64,000 bases of DNA from SKLM01 sp964575455 (GCA_964575455.1 CAZNRX010000001.1:124001-188000), one strand, 5' to 3'; positions 33,099 through 42,393 are shown, numbered from the stretch's first letter. The notes: generated from the letters alone by a model not told the origin. Made by a program: numbers and translations.

Positions 33099-35549
33099 AT
33101 GACGATACAGGAAACAATGGAGATTGACGCACCTAATCAGGAGGCATCCATTGAAGACAGGCTTTCCGAGAACGCCCTGAAGGTCTTCCAGCGCCGTTAC
33201 GTGCGCAAAGGACCGGACGGACAGCCCGTGGAAACGGTAGCGGGTGTCTTTCGTCGTGTCGCCTCCCATGTCGCCGCTGCCGAGGAGGGCCTCAACGGCG
33301 ACGCTCAGCGGGCGGAGAAGATCTTCTTCGACCTTATGACCCGGCTCCACTTCCTGCCCAACTCGCCGACCTTCACCGGCGCGGGCACGCCTCTCTCACA
33401 GCTGGCGGCCTGCTTCGTCCTACCTATCTCCGACGACATGGGGCGTCGGGATGATGGCATCTTCGAGACGCTGCGGGACATGGCGCTGATTCAACAGACC
33501 GGTGGCGGTACCGGCTTCTCGTTCTCCCGTCTGCGGCCTAAGAGCGCCGTCGTTCATTCCAGCGGCGGCGAGGCCACCGGCCCAGTCGGCTTCATGCAGG
33601 TCTACGACACCGCCTCCGAGATCATCAGCCAGGGCGGAGCGCGGCGCGGCGCGAACATGGCGGTCCTCCACGTCAACCATCCCGACATCCGCGACTTCAT
33701 TCACTGCAAGTCGAGTGAGTACGCCATCACCAACTTCAACATCTCCGTCGGCATCACGGATGACTTCATGCGGGCCGTCGCCCAGGACGAGAACGTCGAC
33801 CTGGTCAACCCTCAGGATGGGGAGGTATGGGAGACCGTCGCCGCCCGGGAGCTGTTCGACGAGATGGTGAAAGCGGCCCATCGGAACGGCGAGCCAGGCT
33901 TGCTCTTCTTGGACACGGCCAATCGGGACAATCCCACGCCCCATCTGGGCGACTATGAGGCGACCAATCCGTGCGGAGAGCAGCCCTTGCTCCCCTATGA
34001 GAACTGCTGCCTGGGATCCATCAACCTGGCGCGTCACGTGAGGCCGGCCAGCAACGACGGCAGGCGCGCGGTCAGGGTGGTCGACTGGGAGAAGCTTGAG
34101 GAGACGATCCGACAGGCGGTCCGCTTCCTCGACGATGTCGTCGGCGCCAACGGATACGTGCCGGCCGTGCCCGAGCTGCGCGAGGCTGCTCGGCGCACGC
34201 GCCGCATCGGCCTGGGCATCACCGGGCTGGGCGACGTGCTCTATCAACTCCGCGTGCGCTACGGCAGCCAGGAGGCGCGAGATCTGGCCGGCCAGTTGAT
34301 GGCCTTCATCCGCTACCACGCTATGCGCACCAGCGTCGACCTGGCGCGCGAGCGAGGCCCCTTCCCGGCCATCGAGGGCAGCGTCTACGATCCTGCGGAC
34401 GTGCGCTGGGAGCCACCCCAGCCCGTCGAGCCCTTCGACCCGTCGAACCATTGGGGTCGGCCCTCGCTCCATTGGGACGCCCTCGTGGCCGATATCGAGC
34501 GTCACGGCATCCGGAACGCGGCCCAGACGACCATCGCGCCGACGGGCACCCGCTCGACCATCGCCGGCATAGAGGCCTACGGCTGCGAGCCGGTCTTCGC
34601 TCTTGCCTACGTGCGTCACATGAACGACAACGGTCAGGACGTGGAACTCGAGTACACCAGCCCTCTCTTCCTGCAGGCCCTGACGGAGGCCGGGTTGGAC
34701 GAGGCGTCGCGCCAGCAGATCATCGAGCAGGTAGCGGTCTCTGGGAGCTGTCAGGACGTGGAGCAGGTTCCCGAGGCCATCCGCGAGGTCTTTGTCGTGG
34801 CCCAGGACGTTCCCGCGGAAGAGCATGTCCGCATGCAGGCCGCGCTTCAGGCCTTCGTGGATGCCTCCATCAGCAAGACCATCAACTTCCCGGGCGACGC
34901 AGAGCCTGAGGAGGTGGCTCGCGCGTTTGAGCTGGCCTGGAAGCTGGGATGCAAGGGCCTCACTGTCTACGTGACGGGCTCGCGCGAGAAAGTGGTGCTG
35001 GAGACGAAGGAGACGAGGCAGGCCAAGCAGCGGCCCACGGCCGGCATGATGTCCACCGATGTGCGGCCGCGCCCTCACACGCTGGAGGGCAAGACCTACA
35101 GAGTGCAGACCCCCCTGGGCACAGCCTACACCACGGTCAACGTCAACGGCGACGGCGAGCCGTTCGAGGTGTTTCTCAACGTGGGCAAGGCCGGGTCGGA
35201 CACAGCGGCGGTGGCGGAGGCTATCGGGCGCCTGGTCTCGTTGGTTCTGCGTTTGCCCTCACCCCTCTCGTCCAGGCGGAGGCTGAACCAGGTGGTTCGA
35301 CAGCTGCGGGGCATCGGCAGTGGTCGCTCGTTGGGCTTTGGACGTGACCGGGTGCGCAGCCTCCCGGACGGCGTGGCGCAGGTGCTGGCCGAGCACCTGG
35401 GCCTTGCGGAGCCCGTGGAGGGCGCCAAGAGGAGCGAGCAGCTCCCACTCTTCCCGGAGGGCGATCTCTGTCCCGAGTGTGGTCAGGCTTCACTCGTCTT
35501 CGAGGAGGGCTGTCGCCACTGCTACAACTGCGGCTACAGCGAATGCTAG
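33099..35549 (+). CDS. nrdJ: Adenosylcobalamin-dependent (class II) ribonucleotide reductase
   Basis: The 816-residue enzyme makes deoxyribonucleotides without oxygen, using vitamin B12 to form the thiyl radical. Diagnostic parts are LPNSPTFTGAGTPLSQLAACFVLP (landmark; C105 is one of the redox cysteines), QTGGGTGFSFSRLRP, GGARRGANMAVL, NPCGEQPLLPYENCCLGSIN with the radical site C292 and E294, and IAPTGTRSTIAGIEAYGCEP. The C-terminal domain ends in a zinc-ribbon-like CPECGQ and CYNCGYSEC that carries reducing cysteines. ATG 33099 is chosen at the family start; the frame is open much further upstream inside the previous gene. No NrdR box is visible in the 95-base gap before it. Confidence 0.96.
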   Translation: MTIQETMEIDAPNQEASIEDRLSENALKVFQRRYVRKGPDGQPVETVAGVFRRVASHVAAAEEGLNGDAQRAEKIFFDLMTRLHFLPNSPTFTGAGTPLSQLAACFVLPISDDMGRRDDGIFETLRDMALIQQTGGGTGFSFSRLRPKSAVVHSSGGEATGPVGFMQVYDTASEIISQGGARRGANMAVLHVNHPDIRDFIHCKSSEYAITNFNISVGITDDFMRAVAQDENVDLVNPQDGEVWETVAARELFDEMVKAAHRNGEPGLLFLDTANRDNPTPHLGDYEATNPCGEQPLLPYENCCLGSINLARHVRPASNDGRRAVRVVDWEKLEETIRQAVRFLDDVVGANGYVPAVPELREAARRTRRIGLGITGLGDVLYQLRVRYGSQEARDLAGQLMAFIRYHAMRTSVDLARERGPFPAIEGSVYDPADVRWEPPQPVEPFDPSNHWGRPSLHWDALVADIERHGIRNAAQTTIAPTGTRSTIAGIEAYGCEPVFALAYVRHMNDNGQDVELEYTSPLFLQALTEAGLDEASRQQIIEQVAVSGSCQDVEQVPEAIREVFVVAQDVPAEEHVRMQAALQAFVDASISKTINFPGDAEPEEVARAFELAWKLGCKGLTVYVTGSREKVVLETKETRQAKQRPTAGMMSTDVRPRPHTLEGKTYRVQTPLGTAYTTVNVNGDGEPFEVFLNVGKAGSDTAAVAEAIGRLVSLVLRLPSPLSSRRRLNQVVRQLRGIGSGRSLGFGRDRVRSLPDGVAQVLAEHLGLAEPVEGAKRSEQLPLFPEGDLCPECGQASLVFEEGCRHCYNCGYSEC

Positions 35550-35567
35550 GTGTTTCTGGAGGGGGGA

Positions 35568-36584
35568 CTACACCACCTCCACGTTCAGCGCGGAGAGGAC
35601 CGCGTCGATCGGGTTGAGGATCGTCGCGGCCGGTGACCCCGCGAAGAGCAGGCCCACCACGCGCTTCTCCATGTCCAGCACCGCCGATCCGGAGTCCCCA
35701 CCCTCGCTCATGGGGCTGGCGATCAACTGCCCCGTGAAGAGCGCCTTCGGGCCGTAGTAGTCGATGCGCACCGTGGCGTCGACCTGGGTGATGGTCCCCT
35801 TGGTGTAGCCCGTGGTCCGGCCTGACTTCTGCACCTCGGTCCCCAGCGACGCTGTGCCGACGCCCACCGGCGTGCCAATGCCCAGGATCTCGTTGGTCAC
35901 CTGATTCGGCGAGAGCGGTCGCGCCAGAGCGGCGTCCACTCGATTGGCCGCCTCGCTCCTCTTCACCGCCTCGAGCTCGTGGCGCGACCCCAGGGCCCCT
36001 GCGATGACGTTCATGAGCTTCGCCGTCCAGTCGGCGATGTCGCACTCGGACGGCTCCGAGTCGAAGATCAGAGGCACGTACTCCGCCAGCCTGGCGATCC
36101 GGTCCTCCGGCCCGCCACCGTCCGCGGATCCGGGCTGGAGGATCGGGTCCCAGATCTCGCACGTGTTGGTGTTGGCGAGCACATGGTTGTTGGAGAGGAT
36201 GAACAGCTCTTCGTCGCGGTGTACCAGGCAGCCGAACGTGCCGGCGGTGATCAGGTAGTGTCCCACAGAGACGCCGGGTGGGATGACCGGTCGCCAGCGG
36301 TCTTGCGGCCCCAGCTCCTCCCCTCCGGAGGGGAGGGCGCGCAGCAGCCCCGTCTCGACCACATCTGTCTTGACGTTCTCCACCTTCGGGGGCACCAGAT
36401 CTCGTGCCGTCAGCGCGGCGGCTGGCTCCTTGTGCGTCACCGAAACCACGACGCTCAGCTCCCCGGTGTTCTCCCCTTGGCTTACCTTGTAGCCCAGGCC
36501 AACGCCCACCACGTTGCGCTTCCCCAGTAGATCGACGGCATGCGTCTCCTTGGCGCTTTTCGCCTGAGCGAGTCCATGCACCAT
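35568..36584 (-). CDS. Trypsin-like serine protease with N-terminal propeptide-like domain
   Basis: The 338-residue product has a chymotrypsin-fold protease domain with the triad H134 (LSNNHVLA), D217 (NRVDAALA) and S298 (GGDSGSAV). Residues about 20-82 form a separate domain (NVVGVGLGYKVSQG, ELSVVVSVTHKEP, LTARDLVP) that is closely matched by the small neighbouring protein at 36626-36892. No signal peptide is seen, so export, if any, is not by Sec. The start ATG is at 36584 with AGGAGGTGACG upstream. Its stop is 18 bases from the nrdJ stop on the other strand. Confidence 0.85.
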   Translation of the reverse strand: MVHGLAQAKSAKETHAVDLLGKRNVVGVGLGYKVSQGENTGELSVVVSVTHKEPAAALTARDLVPPKVENVKTDVVETGLLRALPSGGEELGPQDRWRPVIPPGVSVGHYLITAGTFGCLVHRDEELFILSNNHVLANTNTCEIWDPILQPGSADGGGPEDRIARLAEYVPLIFDSEPSECDIADWTAKLMNVIAGALGSRHELEAVKRSEAANRVDAALARPLSPNQVTNEILGIGTPVGVGTASLGTEVQKSGRTTGYTKGTITQVDATVRIDYYGPKALFTGQLIASPMSEGGDSGSAVLDMEKRVVGLLFAGSPAATILNPIDAVLSALNVEVV

Positions 36585-36597
36585 CGCGTCACCTCCT

Positions 36598-36620
36598 AAA
36601 CACGAAAACCACGAACTACG
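36598..36620 (+). repeat. cacgaag-type repeat between protease and propeptide-like gene
   Basis: AACACGAAAACCACGAACTACG gives two to three units in the 41-base gap between the two minus-strand genes. The purine-rich strand is the plus strand here, opposite to the genes. Confidence 0.45.
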
Positions 36621-36625
36621 CTGCT

Positions 36626-36892
36626 CTATGTGAGTGCCCGGAACTGGCCCACAGCCTCGATGTCCACAGGCACGCCATCCAACTCATGCGGTACGATGTC
36701 CTTTGCCTTGAGCTTCGAACGGGGTACCTTGTGCGTCACCGAGACGACGATGGCTGGTTCGTCCGTTAGCCTCCCACGCCGTCTGCGAAACCCGATGCCT
36801 ACGCCAACCACGTTAGCCTTCCGCATCAGCCTACCCTCGTGCTTCGTCTTGACGCGTCGGAGCCGCTTCATCTGTTCCTTCGATACTGGCAT
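36626..36892 (-). CDS. Small protein homologous to the protease propeptide domain
   Basis: The 88-residue basic protein (start ATG at 36892, preceded by GGAGGAGAGAG) contains KANVVGVGIGFRRRRG, EPAIVVSVTHKVP, KAKDIVPHELDGVPVDIEAVG. The same blocks, in the same order, make up residues 20-82 of the protease encoded next to it. It has no protease domain of its own. An inhibitor, chaperone or free propeptide for the protease is the obvious guess. The frame is open far upstream, but only the part from 36892 has sensible composition. Confidence 0.75.
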   Translation of the reverse strand: MPVSKEQMKRLRRVKTKHEGRLMRKANVVGVGIGFRRRRGRLTDEPAIVVSVTHKVPRSKLKAKDIVPHELDGVPVDIEAVGQFRALT

Positions 36893-36942
36893 GTCTCTCT
36901 CCTCCGTCCCGGTCGGTGGCCGGACCCTTCCTCCACGCTCGC

Positions 36943-37932
36943 CTACTCTGATGTGGAGATGAGGCGCATCTGCATCAACTGGGCCTGCTGCGTCGCGGCC
37001 AAGGCCTGGAGCCTCCTGTCGCCGCTCTGATCGGCTAGCTCGGCCGCTCGCTCTAGGTCGGCCAGAGCAGCGTCGTAGTCCTTCTCCGCGGCGGCCACTC
37101 CGGCTCGCATATAGTATCCCCAACCTGACGTCGGATCCAGGTCGATGGCCTTGTTGGCGTCGGCCCTCGACTTCGCCACGTCGCCCGCCTGCAGGTAGAT
37201 TGGGGCCCGGTTGAGGACGAAATCGAACCGCGTCTCGTAGAGGGGCTCGGCGGCAGCGAAGGCTTCCTCGGCCTGGGTCGATGCCCCAAGCTGGCCGTGC
37301 AGCACCCCTTTCCAGAGCCACGGTTCGGGATCGTCTGGGGTGAGCTCCGTCGCGGCGTTGAACGCCGCGAGCGCCGCTCGCAGGTCCCCCTCCGCAACCT
37401 GATATCTGCCTGCTTCCATGTGCCGTAACGCCTCGCCCACCTCCGGAGGGGGGGCGAGGAATCGCTCGTAGGCCAGCCACGCGCCCGCCAGAAGGACGAT
37501 GACGGCCAGCGCGCCCGCCGCCAACCGCATTAGCCTGCGGCGCCGTTGCCTGGCGGCCGCTTCGTCCAGGTGCCACCACCAGTTGTCGGATAGGGAATCC
37601 CGACTGCTGCGCCTAGCTTCTTCGAGGGCCCAGCCTGCCTGTTTCAGGAAGCGCTCCTTGCGGTGCTGCAGCTGCCGCTGAAGGGTCTCGAACCTCGTCT
37701 GCTCGATGCGCACGTCCACGTCCTGCTGCCCGAGATCGTGCAGCTCGTGGTCGATGCGGTCCAGGAGGTGGAGCAGCTCCAGTGGATTCGACAAGGTGGA
37801 TCGGTCTCCCACCTCAGACGCCCGCGAGCCGGCGTCGCTCAGGGCAGAGATCGCGCGCTCGGCCTGATCCAGCGCTTCGCGTACGCGGTCGATCGTCGTG
37901 CGGCTCTTGGATGGGACGTAGAGCTTACCCAT
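36943..37932 (-). CDS. Membrane-anchored tetratricopeptide-repeat protein
   Basis: The 329-residue product has an N-terminal cytoplasmic helical region of about 135 residues with coiled-coil potential (TIDRVREALDQAERAISALS, RQLQHRKERFLKQAGWALEEA), a single transmembrane helix near 140-158 (LAAGALAVIVLLAGAWLAY) and about three TPR units outside or beyond it. The TPR part includes GDLRAALAAFNAATELTPDDPEPW and KDYDAALADLERAAELA. ATG 37932 lies 8 bases inside the end of the upstream gene and is chosen over an in-frame ATG at 38064. TPR proteins scaffold complexes; the partner may be a product of the same gene string. Confidence 0.8.
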   Translation of the reverse strand: MGKLYVPSKSRTTIDRVREALDQAERAISALSDAGSRASEVGDRSTLSNPLELLHLLDRIDHELHDLGQQDVDVRIEQTRFETLQRQLQHRKERFLKQAGWALEEARRSSRDSLSDNWWWHLDEAAARQRRRRLMRLAAGALAVIVLLAGAWLAYERFLAPPPEVGEALRHMEAGRYQVAEGDLRAALAAFNAATELTPDDPEPWLWKGVLHGQLGASTQAEEAFAAAEPLYETRFDFVLNRAPIYLQAGDVAKSRADANKAIDLDPTSGWGYYMRAGVAAAEKDYDAALADLERAAELADQSGDRRLQALAATQQAQLMQMRLISTSE

Positions 37933-38782
37933 TGTCCTGATCGGGTGCAAGCTCGTCGTAGACCTGCTTGAGCCCGTTTCGCGCCCGACGCCGGAAGCGC
38001 GAGCGCTGGTCGTCGGCGAGAGGGAAGACGGAGAGCAGCTCATCCACGAAGTCGACCACGTCATCGCGTGCTTTGCCGCGCCTGTGGAGCGAGCGCACCC
38101 GCCGGCGCGCCAGACGTACGTATTCGCTCAACGGCTCCGTCGTCAAATGACCGTCTATCGGACCTCGCCCTGGCACGAACGTGACGTCGGACAGGTAAGG
38201 GCGTCGCAGCTGGCTCAGCGTGTGCAGCCAGGCTCGGGTGTCCGGGCATTCGTCCATAAACGGTGGCTTGCCTACGACCAGCGTGTCGCCCAGGAATATG
38301 ACGTCTGCGTCCTTCAGCTTGACACAGCCGCTTCCCGGGGCGGCGCCATCGATCCGCTCCAGCACCACGTCTGTGCCCCCCTTGTGCAGCGTCAGCGTTT
38401 CGCTGAACAACAGGCTGGGCAGCGGGGGATCGAGGCTCTTGAGAGCCTCCTCTTGCTCTGGGTGATCGCGCTTCAGCCGCCTGATTGCGTTGCGCCAAAA
38501 CCCCCGGCTGTAGTTGACCGCTTGCTCGTAAGCCCCTTCTGAGGCGACGATGGGGGCCTCCAGCAGGGATGCGCAGAGCAACCGATGGGGGTGCGCATCC
38601 GTTAGGGCCGTGTAGACGATGGGCTGCTCGGTCAGCTCTGAGATCTGCTGACGCCACCTCAAGACGTCCTCAGGCAGCGTCGGCACGTCCACAGCGACGA
38701 CGCCCGTCGGTCCGAGGATGCAGCCGACGTTGACGTAGGCATACTCGGTTGAGACGTAGACGTTGGGTGCGATCTGTTTCAT
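37925..38782 (-). CDS. Metallo-beta-lactamase-fold protein with degenerate metal site
   Basis: The 285-residue product begins like MBL-fold hydrolases (IAPNVYVSTEYAYVNVGCILG, GVVAVDVPTLP) and later has LKDADVIFLGDTLVVGKPPF with the conserved GD, then FVPGRGPI. The zinc motif, normally HxHxDH, is TDAHPHRLL here: two histidines (H64, H66) remain and the following Asp-His is lost. It may bind one metal, use a different chemistry or be inactive. The C-terminal 80 residues are helical and basic. It lies 10 bases after the AlaX gene and overlaps the TPR gene. Confidence 0.75.
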   Translation of the reverse strand: MKQIAPNVYVSTEYAYVNVGCILGPTGVVAVDVPTLPEDVLRWRQQISELTEQPIVYTALTDAHPHRLLCASLLEAPIVASEGAYEQAVNYSRGFWRNAIRRLKRDHPEQEEALKSLDPPLPSLLFSETLTLHKGGTDVVLERIDGAAPGSGCVKLKDADVIFLGDTLVVGKPPFMDECPDTRAWLHTLSQLRRPYLSDVTFVPGRGPIDGHLTTEPLSEYVRLARRRVRSLHRRGKARDDVVDFVDELLSVFPLADDQRSRFRRRARNGLKQVYDELAPDQDNG

Positions 38783-38792
38783 GGTGTTTTCC

Positions 38793-40055
38793 TTAATCCT
38801 TTGGCTTCAATGTCTCCTCTAGATCGCGAAGGACGCTCTCGACCTGGTCCACGCTGGTGCCGGGTGCGCTCCCTTGGGCGACTTGAGGCCTCCCCCCACC
38901 CTTACCATCCAGTTGAGCGCACGCCTCCTGAAGAAGCCGGTTCACGTCCAGGTCTAGGGTCTCTGCCCGTGCGAAGCAGAAGTGAACCCGCTCATTGACG
39001 CTGAACAACAAGGCGACGACGTCGCTATGCTCCGCCAGCTTGCGGGCCAGGGTTTGCAGCTCACCGGCGCTCCGCTGTTGCCACACCGCTCCGACGATCC
39101 GATAGGTCCCGTAAATGGCTGCTTTCTCTACTAGCTGGGCGCTCTCCATATCCAGCAGCCGCTCTCGAAGCTCCCGCTCGGCGCGTTGCAGCTGCTTGTT
39201 CTCTTCCTGTAGACGATCAACAGCTTCATCCAGCTCCTGAGTCCCGACGGTCAGCGTTTTACCCAGCGTGGCCGTCATGCTCCGCCTGGCCTCGTAGTCC
39301 CGCAGCGCGCGCTCCCCGCACAGGAACTCGACGCGGGTCTTGTCGCCGCGATGCTCCAGCCCGACGATCTTGATCATCCCCACCTCGCCCGTGCGGGCGA
39401 CGTGCGTCCCCCCACAGGGGTTGACGTCGAAGGAGGGTTCGTCTGCCTTCGAAGATTCGGGGATCTTGATCAGGCGGATGGGCCCCTCTACGTCCGGCGG
39501 CAGGTCTGCAGGTGGCAGGTCCGGCGCAGCGTTGCTGTCCACGAAGCGAACGCTGATCGGGCGATCATCCCAGACCACGTCGTTGGCCGCTACCTCGACC
39601 GGCAGGACGTCCTTCCACTGGAGATCCGCGATGCCTATGTCGATTGTGCTCGACGTCGCTCCCAGGTGGAAGCCGACTGTTGCCGCATTGGGATGACCGG
39701 CGTCCCCGAGCACGTGCTCGAAGGCCGCTGAGAGGATGTGTTGGCCCGTGTGCTGCTGCATGTGATCGAAGCGGCGCTGCCAGTCTATCTTCCCCACGAC
39801 CTCATCCGTTGCGATGGCGCCCGAGAGAACGTGCACGATGGGCCTTCGACCGGAATCGTCGGCCTCACCTTCGACCACGTCCAGCACGGTCGCCCTCCCC
39901 AGCGTGCCTCGATCTGCTGGCTGTCCGCCCGACGTGGGATAGAACGCCGTGCGATCCAGGATCACCGCGGGATGATCCTGCCAGGTCAGCTCCTCGACCA
40001 TGCGAGCGGTGAAACGCGTCTGATAGGGTTCGGTGTAGTAGAGCCGTTCTGTCAT
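38793..40055 (-). CDS. Alanyl-tRNA editing protein, long AlaX type
   Basis: The 420-residue product corresponds to the second half of alanyl-tRNA synthetase without the catalytic core. It has an N-terminal beta domain (TAFYPTSGGQPADRG), the editing-site zinc motifs HMQQHTGQH (H98, H102) and NPCGGTH (C214, H218), a coiled coil (about 270-310) and a DHHA1-like C-terminal domain ending in DGKGGGRPQVAQGSA. AlaX-L proteins hydrolyse Ser-tRNA(Ala) or Gly-tRNA(Ala) in trans. The ATG overlaps the stop of the upstream histidine kinase by 4 bases (ATGA), so the genes are translationally coupled. Confidence 0.92.
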   Translation of the reverse strand: MTERLYYTEPYQTRFTARMVEELTWQDHPAVILDRTAFYPTSGGQPADRGTLGRATVLDVVEGEADDSGRRPIVHVLSGAIATDEVVGKIDWQRRFDHMQQHTGQHILSAAFEHVLGDAGHPNAATVGFHLGATSSTIDIGIADLQWKDVLPVEVAANDVVWDDRPISVRFVDSNAAPDLPPADLPPDVEGPIRLIKIPESSKADEPSFDVNPCGGTHVARTGEVGMIKIVGLEHRGDKTRVEFLCGERALRDYEARRSMTATLGKTLTVGTQELDEAVDRLQEENKQLQRAERELRERLLDMESAQLVEKAAIYGTYRIVGAVWQQRSAGELQTLARKLAEHSDVVALLFSVNERVHFCFARAETLDLDVNRLLQEACAQLDGKGGGRPQVAQGSAPGTSVDQVESVLRDLEETLKPKD

Positions 40056-41755
40056 TCTACCTCCAGGGGCAATCTGAACGTGAACCGGCTGCCCTCTCCG
40101 GGCGTGCTGTCCACCCAGATGTCGCCGCCGTGAGCCTCCACGGCCAGCTTGCAGAAAGGGAGCCCAAGGCCCGTGCCCTTCGTTCCTCGGGCGCTCTCCA
40201 GGCGCGTGAAGCGCTCGAAGATGTGGCTCTTTGCTTCTGGGGATATGCCCAGCCCGTTGTCGGAGACGGTGAACGATAGGCTTACCTCTCCCTGCTCAAC
40301 CGTGAGGGCGATCTCGCCTTCCGCTGGGGTGAACTTCGCCGCGTTGTCCAACAGGTTCGTCAGGACGCGGGTGATCATGTCGCGGTCGACGCTCACCGGA
40401 GGGAGGCCAGTTGGGACGTCGACGGTGAGCGCCTGCTTCTTCTTCTCAATCACCGGTCGCACCAGGTCGACCGCCTCTCGGGCCAATAGCCTGGGCGGCA
40501 CCAGGATTCTGTTCAGGTCCGCCTTCCCCTCCTCCAGCTGCCGCAGATCGAGAAGGGAGTCGATGAGACGCCGCAGTCTCTTGCTGCTGCGCATCGCTAC
40601 TTGTAGTACGTCCATGATGGGGAAGGTGCTGTCCTCCTCCCGGAGCGCCTGCTGCATCATCTGTAGGCTGCCCACAATGTTGCTCAATGGATTCTGCAGG
40701 TCGTGGACGATCATATGCATCAGATCATCCCTCATGCGCTCGAGTTCCGTCAGTTCTGTGATGTCGTGTCCGATCCACTGGATGGCCCTCTGTCTCCCGT
40801 AGTCGATAGTCGTCATATGCACACTCAAGGTGCGTGGGCCGCTGGGGGACGGTATTCTCATCTCAGCGCTCTTCTCCCCATTCTCGGGCAGGGTCTCGAA
40901 CAGCGTCTCAGCTGTAGCTGCCGTAGGGCTCAGGGCTGTCGCGGAGCGTATGGCCGTCGCGGAGCCTGCTCCTTGCTTCCCACCGAGCAGATCGCCCCAG
41001 CGCGATCCGATGAGTTCGCCCGCTGGCCGTCCCATCAACTCGACTGCCTTCTGGTTGACGTCAAGGATCTCCGTGTTGAAGTCCATAACGATCACTGGCA
41101 CGGGGCTGCCGTGGAACAGCCTCTCGTAGCGGCGTTCAGCTCGGCCCGCGCGCTCGTAGAGCTCCGCGTTGTGGATGGCCAGCGCGGCCTGATCCGCGAT
41201 CTGGTTCAGTACCTCCAGCGCGTGCTCGTCGAGCGTGCCGGCGGTGGGGTTGAGGGCCTCAATCGCACCGATGGTCTCCTGCTCTACCTTGATAGGGGCT
41301 GCCAGCACGGTCTGGGTTTGGAAGCCCGTCTTCTCGTCGATGCCGAAGTAGAAACGCTTGTCGCTATAAGCGTCCGAGATGAGGATCGACTTACCCTCTC
41401 GCGTAACCCAGCCGGCGATGCCTTCATCCAGCGGAAGGCGGAGGCCGGTGATGGCCTCGGGTGTCCCACCGACGGCGACTCGGAACGTGAGGGTAGGGGA
41501 GCCCTTGCCATCCATGCTCTCCTGGTCGAGGAGGGCGACAGACACCGCTTCCACCTGGAAGTAGTCGCGCACCTGAGTCATTAGGGAGTGGAGCACGCTG
41601 TCCAGGTCCAGTGTAGCCGTCAGCAGCTGGTTTGTCTCGCGGAGGAAGGATAGCTCACGCACCTTGGACTCGAGGCGCCGAATCCGTTCAAGGTTGTTGG
41701 AGGGGACAGACGCCATCCCGGGGATAGACGCCATCCCTGACTCATTCTCTGTCAT
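40052..41755 (-). CDS. GAF-PAS histidine kinase
   Basis: The 567-residue soluble sensor kinase has no transmembrane segment. Domains in order: a short coiled start, a GAF domain (about 35-210, IAGWVTREGKSILISDAYSD), a PAS domain (about 220-340, FHGSPVPVIVMDFNTEILDV), a HisKA domain with the phospho-acceptor histidine near 351 (MIVHDLQNPLSNIVG) and an HATPase_c domain (LLDNAAKFTP, DNGLGISPE, GTGLGLPFCKLAVEAHGG). The N-terminus contains a small duplication (GMASIP, GMASVP). Its response regulator is not next to it. It overlaps AlaX and the upstream nucleoside kinase by 4 bases each. Confidence 0.92.
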   Translation of the reverse strand: MTENESGMASIPGMASVPSNNLERIRRLESKVRELSFLRETNQLLTATLDLDSVLHSLMTQVRDYFQVEAVSVALLDQESMDGKGSPTLTFRVAVGGTPEAITGLRLPLDEGIAGWVTREGKSILISDAYSDKRFYFGIDEKTGFQTQTVLAAPIKVEQETIGAIEALNPTAGTLDEHALEVLNQIADQAALAIHNAELYERAGRAERRYERLFHGSPVPVIVMDFNTEILDVNQKAVELMGRPAGELIGSRWGDLLGGKQGAGSATAIRSATALSPTAATAETLFETLPENGEKSAEMRIPSPSGPRTLSVHMTTIDYGRQRAIQWIGHDITELTELERMRDDLMHMIVHDLQNPLSNIVGSLQMMQQALREEDSTFPIMDVLQVAMRSSKRLRRLIDSLLDLRQLEEGKADLNRILVPPRLLAREAVDLVRPVIEKKKQALTVDVPTGLPPVSVDRDMITRVLTNLLDNAAKFTPAEGEIALTVEQGEVSLSFTVSDNGLGISPEAKSHIFERFTRLESARGTKGTGLGLPFCKLAVEAHGGDIWVDSTPGEGSRFTFRLPLEVE

Positions 41756-42393
41756 AGGCTCTCAAATACCACTTCCTCCCGCCCATGAAGCTTCTCGAGT
41801 ACTTTCTCCGTGATCATGTCCAGGTGGTCGTGGTTCGTCACGAAGTCCAAGGCATCGGAGGGCACGGTCAGCACCGGACAGAGTGAGAAGCTGCTGATCC
41901 ATCCCTCATACAGCCTGTTCAACTGGTCGAGGTAGGTTGTCGAGATCTTCTGTTCGTAGGAGCGGCCGCGTCTCTGGATCCGCTGCTTCAGCGTGGCCAC
42001 CGAAGCCCGCAGGTAGATGATCAGGTCTGGAGGAGGGAGCACCGTGGTCACCACCTCGTAGAGCTCGCAGTAGCTCCGGTAGTCCCGTTCTTCCATCGAC
42101 CCCTGCCGATAGAGATTGCACGCGAAGATCTCGGCGTCCTCGTAAACCGTTCGGTCTTGCACCACGGAGTTCGCGCGTTGGAGAAGCTGCCAATGATGGC
42201 GCAGACGGCGCGATAGGAAGTAGATCTGTGAGTGGAAGCTCCACCGCTCCATGTCCTCGTAGAAGTCAGATAGATAGGGGTTGTCATTGACGGCCTCGAA
42301 GAAAGGCTCCCAATCCAGCCGCTTGCTCAGCAGTTCCGTCAACGTGGATTTCCCGACGCCTATGTTGCCGGCGATGGCGACAAAACGTTTCAT
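41752..42393 (-). CDS. Deoxynucleoside kinase (second copy)
   Basis: The 213-residue kinase phosphorylates deoxynucleosides, probably deoxyadenosine or deoxyguanosine. It has the P-loop VAIAGNIGVGKSTLTELLSK, the substrate-site FEAVNDNPYLSDFYEDMERW, QDRTVYEDAEIFA with the DRS-like motif, and the lid region RIQRRGRSYE. This is the usual length for dGK/dAK-type enzymes. The ATG at 42393 follows a purine-rich ribosome site and overlaps the stop of the large kinase gene by 4 bases. It lies between two histidine kinase genes. Confidence 0.93.
   Translation of the reverse strand: MKRFVAIAGNIGVGKSTLTELLSKRLDWEPFFEAVNDNPYLSDFYEDMERWSFHSQIYFLSRRLRHHWQLLQRANSVVQDRTVYEDAEIFACNLYRQGSMEERDYRSYCELYEVVTTVLPPPDLIIYLRASVATLKQRIQRRGRSYEQKISTTYLDQLNRLYEGWISSFSLCPVLTVPSDALDFVTNHDHLDMITEKVLEKLHGREEVVFESL

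Noticed and set aside
33420..35078. 552-codon minus-strand frame over nrdJ
   Set aside because: It is antisense to the well-supported ribonucleotide reductase and shows no motif.
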